The notes: generated by a model not told the origin, from the letters alone. DNA of 11,104 nt from Asterionellopsis glacialis (GCA_014885115.2 WKLE02003494.1:1-11104), one strand, 5' to 3'; counted from the first letter of the stretch, positions 1-7,139 are shown. Numbers and translations are program-made.

Positions 1-416
1 GATAAATGTGACCGCACTGTCTCTTGGCACAATTCCGTTTCGTACAGGTATTTAATACGAGTATTCGTAACGGGTGACTGATACACGAGTCTCTGTTACC
101 GGGTACCCTTTCCGAATCGTCATCTCTAAAAAAGTAACAGTGGAAGATACACTACTCTCTCGCGCTTTTGAGAGAAAGCAGAGAACTCTAAACAAGTACA
201 ACGACAGAACGAGAGTTGACATTGAAATAAAGAATTGATTGTGCGGAAAGCAATAGAAGACATCACGAAGTAGTAGCTTGAAGAAAATCACCAATTTCGG
301 AACTCTATTTTTTTGAGTCATCGCAATCGCTCGGGGTTGAAAGGAAAGCATCAGAAACTGCAAGGTGGAACGAGAAGAATCAACGCAACAACAAAAAATC
401 AAAATTGGATTTAAAT
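1..416 (+). promoter_or_regulatory. Upstream region and probable 5' leader of the heptad-repeat membrane protein gene
   Basis: No coding region is supportable here. The frame of the downstream gene is closed by a TGA at 279-281, and no ATG lies in that frame before 417. The last 50 bases are A-rich, as in many leaders just before a start codon. A small inverted repeat (TCTCTC at 156-161, GAGAGA at 170-175) could form a weak 6-bp hairpin. I see no clear TATA box. That this is promoter plus leader is inferred only from its position. Confidence 0.4.
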
Positions 417-1544
417 ATGCGTGGTAAATATTGCGATTGTCGTTTCCTACCACATGGGGGCTATTCTTTACTTCCAGCCACGTTAGCCATCATGGGATTT
501 TGGGCTACACTAGTTCAAGATGGGTGCGATTATGCAAAGTTGACTGGACCATCTGTGGAAGATATTACTGAAAATGATATAATTCCATTTTTGGAGGTAG
601 GAATTGCTGGCGGCTATCGATCGCCCCTCTATTATGCCGAAGAGCACGACTGGAAAACTGTCTACACAACGGAATGTATCAATTACGATAGTATGACAGT
701 ACACCAGGATATATATTGGAGTATGGCAAAATGGATGGGACTCCTTGCAGGTATTGTCGGAGGGAGTGCCTCACTCTTTATGTGGTTTACAACGTGTGTG
801 ACATTTTCCATACGGACATGGCGTTTTTGTGCTCTTCAATTAATTATGGGAGCTATCCTTCGAGCAGGGACATTCTTTTTTCTAATGACAAGCCTTTGTT
901 CCAAGGTTGAGGGAAATAGTTGTACAATTTACTTTGGTTCACGCATGGATATTGTTTGTACAGTTATGTGGTTAACATCGTCAACATTGATATGTGCACA
1001 CTTCCCCACCCCTAAACTTCGTATTGTGAGTGAATCTGAATATGTTCGAAAATTGCCGCTTGAACAACAACAACAAAAACAACAAAAGAGACTGGCCGCC
1101 TATCCAAAACCAGTTAAGAAGAAGATTAGGAAACCCAAGTGGCCTGTAAGGTCAAGACGTGACGATAATGATGGTGATGATATGGGTTTGGCATATCAAG
1201 CGAAACGACTTACACCAGGCGTAAGTGGTGGAAGTACCGGTGGTCTATCAAGTCGATGGAATCAAGGACCAAGTGGTGATGATACTGCCACATATATCGA
1301 TGATGGCACTACCTATTATGATGATGGACAAACCTATATGGACGATGGACAAACCTACATGGACGATGGACAAACTTATATGGACGATGGACAAACTTAT
1401 ATGGACGATGGGCAAACCTACATGGACGATGGGCAAACCTACATGGATGATGGACAAACTTATATGGACGATGGACAAGCATTTTTGGGTGATGGAGGTC
1501 AATCCGCAGCAGGTCGATCATACAACCCTGGTGATTACGAATAG
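417..1544 (+). CDS. Four-helix membrane protein with acidic DDGQTYM heptad-repeat tail (function unknown)
   Basis: This is a single-exon gene encoding 375 residues. The start is the first ATG (417) after an in-frame TGA at 279-281. Hydrophobic segments at about residues 16-34, 104-130, 135-160 and 176-197 predict four membrane helices. A loop of about 70 residues between helices 1 and 2 contains C37 and C87, which could form a disulfide. After helix 4 come a Gln/Lys-rich stretch (about 216-224) and a very basic segment (about 232-248). Next is a Gly/Ser linker, then nine heptads at 295-357, seven of them exactly DDGQTYM. The last 18 residues end in NPGDYE. The basic segment after helix 4 suggests a cytosolic tail. 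The topology loosely resembles claudin/PMP22-type four-helix proteins, but I recognise no diagnostic motif, so no function is assigned. The tail has five or more times the acidic and Tyr density of the rest of the protein and may be a binding or phosphorylation platform (inference). Confidence 0.85.
   Translation: MRGKYCDCRFLPHGGYSLLPATLAIMGFWATLVQDGCDYAKLTGPSVEDITENDIIPFLEVGIAGGYRSPLYYAEEHDWKTVYTTECINYDSMTVHQDIYWSMAKWMGLLAGIVGGSASLFMWFTTCVTFSIRTWRFCALQLIMGAILRAGTFFFLMTSLCSKVEGNSCTIYFGSRMDIVCTVMWLTSSTLICAHFPTPKLRIVSESEYVRKLPLEQQQQKQQKRLAAYPKPVKKKIRKPKWPVRSRRDDNDGDDMGLAYQAKRLTPGVSGGSTGGLSSRWNQGPSGDDTATYIDDGTTYYDDGQTYMDDGQTYMDDGQTYMDDGQTYMDDGQTYMDDGQTYMDDGQTYMDDGQAFLGDGGQSAAGRSYNPGDYE
1299..1487 (+). 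repeat. In-frame 21-bp tandem repeat, nine units (minisatellite inside the CDS)
   Basis: Nine consecutive 21-bp units keep the reading frame. The first (1299-1319, DDGTTYY) and last (1467-1487, DDGQAFL) are degenerate. The seven central units (1320-1466) all encode DDGQTYM and differ only at synonymous sites: GAC/GAT, GGA/GGG, ACC TAC/ACT TAT. Units 3 and 4 are identical to each other, and so are units 5 and 6, which suggests recent duplication of single units. Copy number may therefore vary between strains. Confidence 0.95.
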
Positions 1545-1777
1545 AGTTGTCACAACCTACGCTGTACATGCTGTATTTCATTATTATTTTAGAAACTGGA
1601 AAACAATATCTGAATTATGTACAGTGCACCTGCTTTTTGACTTGTTGTTTAATCCGTCAGAATTCTAGGAGCAAGGTTTTGGATTCGACTCCACAATGGA
1701 GTGCTATTGACTAGAAATATTCTTCTTGTGAAACTAAAATGCAATTGATTCATTTTTGCGAACCGTATCTTATGATC

Positions 1778-1800
1778 AACATGGATCGGAGACCCATGTT
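1778..1800. other. Inverted repeat / possible RNA hairpin
   Basis: AACATGG (1778-1784) is followed by a 9-nt loop and the perfect complement CCATGTT (1794-1800). It lies about 235 bases after the stop of the heptad-repeat gene, so it may be in the 3' UTR or beyond it. No function is claimed. Confidence 0.35.
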
Positions 1801-2218
1801 TACCAGATATCGATAGTCTCGGTTCCCGGACCCTGCAGTCCTACACGAGTAGTTTCAAAAAATGTGATGAGCAAGCAAACACTGATGATAGCATACTATT
1901 ATGATACCACTTAAATAATTATTATCGAAAAAAAGCTTATATTTTACCTGGTACTCCTAACACCGAAACCAGCTTGGTGGGAATTTCAATAATTCCAAAC
2001 TTATGAGTACTTTTTTTATATTGAAGCTAACAGTAATTTTTATGTAAAAAAGACAATTATCGGATTCGTACCTAATAGAATTTGAATCATTGCTGCAAGC
2101 ATGAACCAGTATTTTTTGGTTATTTCCATATATTGCGCGATATCCCTTTTTTTAGGAGTCTGAAATTCGCAGTATGAACTACTGTACTACTTTTGTAGGT
2201 CTAGTCCTATATGAGTTT

Positions 2219-2238
2219 TCAAATCTCCACAGATTTGA
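2219..2238. other. Perfect 8-bp inverted repeat in the probable leader of the HA-repeat gene
   Basis: TCAAATCT (2219-2226), a 4-nt loop CCAC, and AGATTTGA (2231-2238) form a tight perfect hairpin about 184 bases upstream of the ATG at 2422. If transcribed it could act in the leader; as DNA it could be a dimeric binding site. Both roles are inference. Confidence 0.4.
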
Positions 2239-2421
2239 GATTATTGGGGCCTCTGCTCATCAACGAAGTCGTCTTATAGGAGCGCTTGTCGGTGCCGTCG
2301 GCAATGGTTGTAGCATTGTTGGGTTAGCATACTCTTGTTCAAAAGGAAGTTGCTGCAGAAAAAAAACAAGAATACACAAGAGTAACAGCCAAATACATCC
2401 TGCAAGTTTAGAATTCGAAAA

Positions 2422-4113
2422 ATGTCTCGAAAGACATCGACAGTTTCGAAACGAGGACGAGGAGATGCAAGTCGTCACTTTCTGCCATCTGTTTCTCTCC
2501 AAGCGAATGCAACAACAACAACAACAGCTGCTGTAAAAGTAGGGACATCGGTAGCAGCATCGGTTACAGCTGCTAGTTCCATATCGAATGGATCAAAGAG
2601 ATCAATTGATACTACATCTAATAGTAACAATGGGGAAGTTGTGACTAATGTCGATAATTCTACAACAAGTAGTGAAAAAACTGAGGAAGGAGAAAACAGC
2701 AGCAAAAATCAGGGAGGGGTATCAGAGGAGAAGATTATAAACCTTTTGGATACGATACGACAACGAGACAAAGTAATCCAGGATCTTCGTAGTAAAATTG
2801 TGGAAAAAGATGAACTTATTCAACGTTTGAGTAAGGCATTACAGACAGAAAGACAACATAGATATCATAGTGAGCTAGGATATGTCCCTATTATCCCTAG
2901 AGATGCCCATGCTACTGCTGCAGCAGCTCCTGGTCAGACGAATGAGGACGAAACAGCGTCTACCCAAATAAGAAGCAAACAAGCTGCTGTTGGAGGTAGT
3001 GATAGTGACTCATCATCTGTGTTGGTGTTGGAGAGTAGCGGTAATAGTAGCAGTGGTGGTGGAAAAACGCCATCGTCGTCCTCTACAAAAAAACGGAAAC
3101 GAAAAGCACAGAATAAAAATTCTTCATCACAAGAAAATAGTGATGCTGAGACAGATGCACTCAAACAAGAGGAATGGGATGAAAGAATACGCCAATTAAA
3201 AGAATACAAGGAAAAGTATGGTACTACTGCAGTTCCACGATCTTACAAGGAAAATTATGAGTTGGTAAAGTTTGTTGAAACTCAACGTCATAAGCACAAA
3301 CAAATTCAAGATAAGTCGCTTCCCCAATCATCAACTGTTTACAAAACGTTGAATCCTGAACGTATAAAACAATTAGAAGACATGGGATTCCAATGGAGTA
3401 TGGATAGGAAATGTAGACACAACTTACAGTGGAATAGAATGTACGAAGCTCTCAAAGAATACAAAGAAAAGTATGGGCATACTCGTGTCCCTAATTCGTA
3501 CAATCAAAGTTTGCATAATTGGGTACAAAATCAAAGATCGTTTTTCAAAAATGCAAAGCAGGATATTGCTGCGTCCAGTACTACAGCGACTAATAACACT
3601 AGTACGAGTAATAGTAATCCCAGTAGCGAAAAGAAGAAGAAAATAAACAAACTAGCACCTGAACGCATTGCTCAGTTACAGCTGTTGGATTTTGAATGGG
3701 TAGTTGCTACTGAAGAAAGTAGGGCATCTTGGGAAGCACGATTTCAAGATTTGATCACCTTCAAGGCTAAATATGGACACTGTCGAGTACCAAGAGAATT
3801 CAAGGATAACAGGAAACTTGGTAATTGGGTGAAAGAGCAAAGAAAGAACTACAAGAAAATACAGGGTGGAGGATACGGTAAAGGTCTCACAGATGAACGT
3901 ATTCGGCGTTTGGAAGAAGTTGGATTTGAATGGAGAATTCTACAACCTACTTTCACTACGTTGCAAGACAGTGCGTCCATACAAGAACAACAGATGATGG
4001 AAGAGGTAGAAGCAACAGTCAGAGAAACAACGCCGACTCCACGTTGGGGAGATGATGCTCGAACAGATGCATCTGGACCATCCCGCTATTCATATCTCTA
4101 TGAAAATTATTGA
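2422..4113 (+). CDS. Probable nuclear protein with coiled coil and three helicase-associated (HA) repeats
   Basis: This single-exon gene encodes 563 residues. The ATG at 2422 is the first in frame after a TAA at 2383-2385. Residues 1-100 are Ser/Thr/Asn-rich and probably disordered. Residues 101-147 have the heptad pattern of a coiled coil. A second disordered Ser-rich stretch holds the cluster KKRKRK (223-228), a likely nuclear localisation signal. Three HA domains (Pfam HA, PF03457 family) follow at about 252-326, 337-427 and 437-505. Each has the pattern W..R...L..YK.KYG....VP, then W/FV..QR, then L...RI..L...GF.W. Repeat 1 is the most diverged (GTTAVP for GHT/CRVP, F284 where the others have W). 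Repeat 2 carries an Asn/Ser/Thr insert at about 380-402. HA domains occur C-terminal to some helicases and, in diatoms, as large families of stand-alone proteins. There is no helicase motif here. A DNA-binding or regulatory role is plausible but not shown. Confidence 0.9.
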   Translation: MSRKTSTVSKRGRGDASRHFLPSVSLQANATTTTTAAVKVGTSVAASVTAASSISNGSKRSIDTTSNSNNGEVVTNVDNSTTSSEKTEEGENSSKNQGGVSEEKIINLLDTIRQRDKVIQDLRSKIVEKDELIQRLSKALQTERQHRYHSELGYVPIIPRDAHATAAAAPGQTNEDETASTQIRSKQAAVGGSDSDSSSVLVLESSGNSSSGGGKTPSSSSTKKRKRKAQNKNSSSQENSDAETDALKQEEWDERIRQLKEYKEKYGTTAVPRSYKENYELVKFVETQRHKHKQIQDKSLPQSSTVYKTLNPERIKQLEDMGFQWSMDRKCRHNLQWNRMYEALKEYKEKYGHTRVPNSYNQSLHNWVQNQRSFFKNAKQDIAASSTTATNNTSTSNSNPSSEKKKKINKLAPERIAQLQLLDFEWVVATEESRASWEARFQDLITFKAKYGHCRVPREFKDNRKLGNWVKEQRKNYKKIQGGGYGKGLTDERIRRLEEVGFEWRILQPTFTTLQDSASIQEQQMMEEVEATVRETTPTPRWGDDARTDASGPSRYSYLYENY

Positions 4114-4133
4114 AACTCGTGTAGGGAAGAATC

Positions 4134-4160
4134 TACAGTATGCGTCAAAAAGGTACTGTA
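4134..4160 (+). other. 3'-UTR inverted repeat downstream of the HA-repeat gene
   Basis: TACAGTA (4134-4140) and its perfect complement TACTGTA (4154-4160) are separated by 13 nt. The repeat begins 20 bases after the stop codon, so it should lie in the 3' UTR. It could be an RNA processing or stability element; this is inferred from position only. Confidence 0.35.
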
Positions 4161-5057
4161 ACTTGGATATGTTCAGCTTTGGTATACTTCAGCGTTTACA
4201 ACACACATGTTAAGAAGATATGTATGGTAACATCGTGGAATAGTAATTATTCGGGCAGCGTGAATCAGTCTAACATCCGACTTTCTGCTGCGCATGACAC
4301 GAAACTTGCTTACTGAAACAATGCAGAGGAACAGCTTTAGTCAATATATTGCGGCATTTCACTGTTATTACAAAGAGTCCTGGCGATCAAATTCTTAAAC
4401 AAAGCTGCAAATGAGAAATACAGGTGCATGTCGACATAAATGTTTTTGTACATGATATTTCTTTCTATCAGTCAATAATAAAAATAATATAAGCTATACT
4501 TCAGTATCTCTTTCAGTGCAGATCAAATCATTCATTTCTCCACGACTGAAACAAGGAAGCTTCAAATATCAGCAACAGCACAAACCTGCTTCCGTTGGCA
4601 TTAAAATAAAGGTATCAATCTCCAGGCATGGTAGAACCGAAGGGGAGGAGGAATACAGGACCGTGGGGCATGGGGCATCATGTCCTGTTTGCAAGGTTGG
4701 TTGCTCTTTTTCCAGTTTTGTGAGACCAGAACAAGATAGAATGAATCGCGCGAAATGCGCGTACAGCAAAAATATTATTGATGGTGAGTCACGCAGATGA
4801 TCGCCGGGCGACCACGAGACAGGGCAAAAAGTCTCTGACACAAATTAAAAAACGGTTATTGCTGCGTATGAGATCCTATTCGCTTCTACGTTCTATACAA
4901 AGCTACGAGGTTTTGCTGTATCTCGGGCTATGAAGTCCAAGAAGCCGCGCACATGTCGTGCCTTGTATGTCACCATTCTATTGTGTTCGTTTCATACTGT
5001 GTATATAGCATGACCACACAGTTGGCTTCATTTGCTCATCTTGTGTCAACATTCTGA

Positions 5058-5073
5058 TTTTTTTTTTTTTTTT
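5058..5073. repeat. Homopolymer run of 16 T
   Basis: An uninterrupted T16 tract, read as A16 on the minus strand. It could be a simple-sequence slippage tract or the remnant of a poly(A) tail inserted on the minus strand. No retrocopy was recognised next to it and no Pol III gene was recognised upstream. Confidence 0.8.
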
Positions 5074-5140
5074 CATCTCAAGATTGAGCTGTAATCTGAA
5101 TATGAATCATTCACTTTGACAACTCAATTCTCCCAATATC

Positions 5141-5173
5141 CTATTGAAGGACTATTGAAGGACTATTGAAGGA
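5141..5173. repeat. Three perfect copies of an 11-bp direct repeat (CTATTGAAGGA)
   Basis: Copies at 5141-5151, 5152-5162 and 5163-5173 are identical and directly adjacent. They lie in non-coding DNA downstream of the minus-strand gene. An 11-bp period is close to one helical turn, so three copies would face the same side of the DNA, but slippage duplication is a sufficient explanation. Confidence 0.9.
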
Positions 5174-5561
5174 AACGAAGCTTTTTGTCAAGATCTAAAG
5201 CTCTTCAAGATTGAAAACAATTTAAAAAAACACCCACTATCTCAGTTCTCTCTCTCCATCTAAAAGTATGGTGGTGTACAAGATTTGAAAGTTCAAATAA
5301 TATGATTTCTAAATTTTAATGTAATAATGTTTCACATCTTGCTTCGGAATTAATCAAAGAGCAAATGATGATTTCGTGCATGAAAAGATTGAATGGAATA
5401 TAATGTTTTGTGAATGAAGGATCTTTTAAAAATGCAGAACATGGATATGCGCTCTACGTCAGGATTTTGTCCGTAGCTTCTAAAGTAGAACCACCTTGCA
5501 ATATACAATAACCTCTGCCTAAAGATACAACATTGTTGTTACCTTTACAAATACATTTTTG

Positions 5562-6481
5562 TTAGCACCGACGGACAAAGGTAGCTCGTCGATGAAGACC
5601 ACGATGAAGGTAGAGTGTTCCTGTGTTCATGTGTATCTTGACAACTTCTTCATCTTTTCTTGGCCTCTTGTTGCCATTAGACGGATTTGAACCATTTTTA
5701 CTACCATTTCCATTGTTATCGAGGAGAGCTTCTAATGCTCGCTTCTTCTTTTGAGCCTTTTCATCGGGAAGTGCAAGAGGGTCATCGTGAATCATGGCTT
5801 GCCTCCTCAAACTTCGTTGTTCTCGTGCTGACACTTTGCCGTCCGCCCCCGGAGGAGATGAATCGGCACCATTGTTGTCTGACGATGGCACAGGAGAACT
5901 GGTTTCTGTAAAGGCGACTGCCTTTTTCTTCTTCCCATCGACTTGATGATCCTCATCGCTACCTGATGTTCCACTGTTGCCTTTGCTCTTTTGAGAAGTC
6001 GAAGACTTGCTATGGTTGTTGCCGTTCTTTGATTTCTTGTTGTTGCGACTTCCTGATGGTTTTTGTTGGGTGGGAACTACGGGAGCACTGTCACTGCCGT
6101 CTTCCTTTGCCTTTTGAAGGACTTTACCAAAGGAACGTTCGTACAATTCTTCATCCTTCCACGTTTCTCCGACAAACGTGACAAGCCAACGAGGATTTGC
6201 GGTCGGGCCTTCAGAAAGTTTGTATACTAGCTGTCCTTTGGCAATTATATTGTTCCGTGCAATCTTTTTATACAATGAAAAGATAAGAATAAAAATGGGA
6301 AGGACGGAAAAGGAGGGAAGAAATTTCAGATTGCCTTCTCTTTTTTTTGAAAAAAAGGAAAGAAGTCTAACGGTTTGATGACTTCACTTACCTCCACAAC
6401 ATCACCAACGTTATAAGACGAATACTTCTTTGGTTTTGGGCGACGACTAGAGCGTCGGGGCGGTTCTGCTTGAGCGGGCAT
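5562..6481 (-). CDS. Small basic protein with Tudor/chromo-barrel-like N-terminal domain (two exons)
   Basis: Exon 1 is 6481-6392 (30 codons) and exon 2 is 6263-5562, joined in phase 0 across an intron at 6391-6264; the product is 263 residues. Residues 1-19 are rich in Pro, Arg and Lys. Residues about 20-80 look like a small SH3-like beta barrel of the Tudor/chromo-barrel/PWWP type: VGDVVE, then GQLVYKL, RWLVTFVG and KDEELYERSFGK. W56, F60 and W65 are candidate aromatic-cage residues. A long Ser/Asn/Lys-rich linker (about 85-235) contains a basic REQRSLRRQ stretch (177-185) and several Lys/Arg clusters that suit nuclear import. The final 27 residues form a compact basic/aromatic block including TGTLYLHRGLHRRATFVRR. 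I do not recognise a named family; a chromatin reader is an inference from the fold pattern. It is transcribed divergently from the SQD2-like gene. An alternative phase-0 acceptor at 6230 would remove 11 residues (IARNNIIAKGQ) and break the barrel, so 6263 is preferred. Confidence 0.85.
6264..6391 (-). other. Intron of the Tudor-like gene (128 nt)
   Basis: The donor is GTAAGT (6391-6386) and the acceptor ends AAAAAG (6265-6264), preceded by a T-rich tract. It splits the barrel domain after VVE (residue 30). The length is not a multiple of three, and reading through from exon 1 meets a TGA, so retention would truncate the protein. Confidence 0.85.
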
Positions 6482-6745
6482 TGTAGCGAACGCAATTGTA
6501 ATCAGAGAATAGAATAGGAAAGCGGAGGGTTTGCGGTTGCAGTGATGATATTGTTTTTTTGTTGCATGCTGTGTGTCTCGTCGTCTTGGCGGGGTTCAGA
6601 TTTTTCGATTCCGTCTACAGTATTCAGATTGCGTTCAATGATATTGAACCAGCGATAGAGTCTTACACCACGGGTCTTATTCAAGGAAAGTTCTCACGGT
6701 AGGAACTACTACATGTGAGTTACCCTCCTACTTGTAGTCGATTAA

Positions 6746-6769
6746 ATGAATATTTATATAAATATTCAT
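6746..6769. promoter_or_regulatory. 24-bp perfect palindrome with TATAAA on both strands
   Basis: The sequence reads ATGAATATTTAT and then its exact reverse complement, with no spacer (centre between 6757 and 6758). TATAAA occurs at 6757-6762 on the plus strand and, by symmetry, on the minus strand. It is 277 bases from the minus-strand start codon and 371 from the plus-strand one. A symmetric TATA element or dimer site serving both genes is an inference. Confidence 0.5.
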
Positions 6770-6858
6770 ACACCTATTGCGATATAAAACGTCCAGAGAC
6801 GACGAATCAAGACAAACCAACCATACAAAGTTACAAAAGGTGTAAATCACGATATTGC

Positions 6859-6892
6859 TGACGTATGATTGGTATCGAAAGGCTGCGATTGG
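6859..6892. promoter_or_regulatory. TGACGT site and paired GATTGG (inverse CCAAT) boxes
   Basis: TGACGT (6859-6864) matches the core of a CRE-type bZIP site; in Phaeodactylum the same core is part of the CO2/cAMP-responsive elements of the PtCA1 promoter. Two GATTGG boxes (6867-6872 and 6887-6892), which are CCAATC on the minus strand, lie exactly 20 bp apart, about two helical turns. A further ATTGG occurs at 7083-7087. The individual motifs are short and could be chance; their clustering in a promoter region is the support. Confidence 0.35.
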
Positions 6893-6981
6893 TTTGGTGC
6901 GTTTCCACTGGGACACGACGCACCGCACGATCCTTTTTCTGCGTGTCTGCAAAGAACAATTTTTTCTCGTCGGATCTCAGC

Positions 6982-6993
6982 AATCACGTGATT
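6982..6993. promoter_or_regulatory. 12-bp palindrome around CACGTG (G-box/E-box type)
   Basis: AATCACGTGATT is a perfect palindrome about 147 bp upstream of the SQD2-like start codon. CACGTG is the classic core for bHLH and plant-type bZIP factors. Which factor would bind it here is unknown. Confidence 0.4.
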
Positions 6994-7096
6994 CTGACAA
7001 CACCTGTAAGGGTCGCATGTGACACCTTCCCATCATGTTGGATGAAAAGATTTGAAGACAATCAATAAAGCAACACATCCTTATTGGAAATCTAAG

Positions 7097-7103
7097 TATA
7101 AAG
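7097..7103 (+). promoter_or_regulatory. Possible TATA box of the SQD2-like gene
   Basis: TATAAAG lies 37-43 bases upstream of the ATG at 7140. A start site 25-30 bases downstream would leave a leader of only about 10-15 bases. That is short, so this may instead be ordinary AT-rich leader. Confidence 0.25.
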
Positions 7104-7139
7104 AGCAAATGATGCTGTAGAAAGGGACAATCGAGACGT

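Larger units (their letters stand above)
1545..2421. other. Intergenic region between the heptad-repeat and HA-repeat genes
   Basis: This stretch is AT-rich and holds no convincing gene. It should contain the 3' UTR of the upstream gene and the promoter and leader of the HA-repeat gene. Two compact inverted repeats are present (1778-1800 and 2219-2238, listed separately). A frame from ATG 2174 runs to 2536 and overlaps the HA-gene start in another frame; it is discussed under findings. No tRNA or known small RNA was recognised. Confidence 0.5.
4114..5561. other. Convergent intergenic region without a convincing gene
   Basis: This 1.45-kb stretch lies between two genes whose 3' ends face each other. 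It holds a hairpin just after the HA-gene stop (4134-4160), an AATAAA-like context near 4474-4482, a CGCGC/GCGCG inverted repeat at 4747-4761, a T16 run, an 11-bp triplicate repeat, and a near-palindrome at 5283-5298 (ATTTGAA and TTCAAAT, 2-nt spacer). Open frames at 4516-4800 (+) and 4569-4841 (-) begin with GTG, look like no known protein and have no supporting splice pattern. The block around 4630-4830 is locally more GC-rich, which could hint at a non-coding transcript or an old exon, but I cannot support either. Confidence 0.5.
6482..7139. promoter_or_regulatory. Divergent promoter region shared by the Tudor-like and SQD2-like genes
   Basis: This 658-bp gap lies between two divergent start codons (6481 minus, 7140 plus), so it must hold both promoters unless a further gene is hidden here; none is convincing. 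From left to right it contains a 24-bp palindrome with a TATA core (6746-6769), TGACGT (6859-6864), two GATTGG boxes (6867-6872, 6887-6892), a palindromic CACGTG site (6982-6993) and TATAAAG (7097-7103). The motifs cluster in the right-hand two thirds. Confidence 0.6.

Noticed and set aside
52..453. Minus-strand open frame of 133 codons
   Set aside because: It starts with GTG inside the membrane-protein gene, has no recognisable domain, and covers that gene's leader. Treated as chance.
1225..1668. Long frames on both strands across the heptad repeat
   Set aside because: A stop-free 21-bp unit keeps other frames open automatically. The DDGQTYM frame is the one continuous with the membrane helices and shows synonymous-only variation.
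1670..1700. T-arm-like stretch (GGATTCGACTCC) suggesting a tRNA
   Set aside because: The loop length is wrong, and no matching anticodon arm, D-arm or acceptor stem is found upstream.
4569..4841. Minus-strand 90-codon frame
   Set aside because: GTG start, no domain, and no splice pattern linking it to another exon.
5058..5073. T16 as a Pol III terminator of a small RNA
   Set aside because: No A/B box or recognisable small RNA upstream on the plus strand.
5356..5460. ATGATGA as a C/D-box snoRNA start; shares AAAGAGCAAATGATG with 7100-7114
   Set aside because: No D box (CTGA) at a suitable distance and no terminal stem. A 15-base match twice in 11 kb is only mildly unexpected.
6697..6709. 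CGGTAGGAACTAC also at 8939-8951, seeming to flank the SQD2-like gene
   Set aside because: About one 13-base match is expected by chance in a window of this size, and neither flank shows other insertion features.
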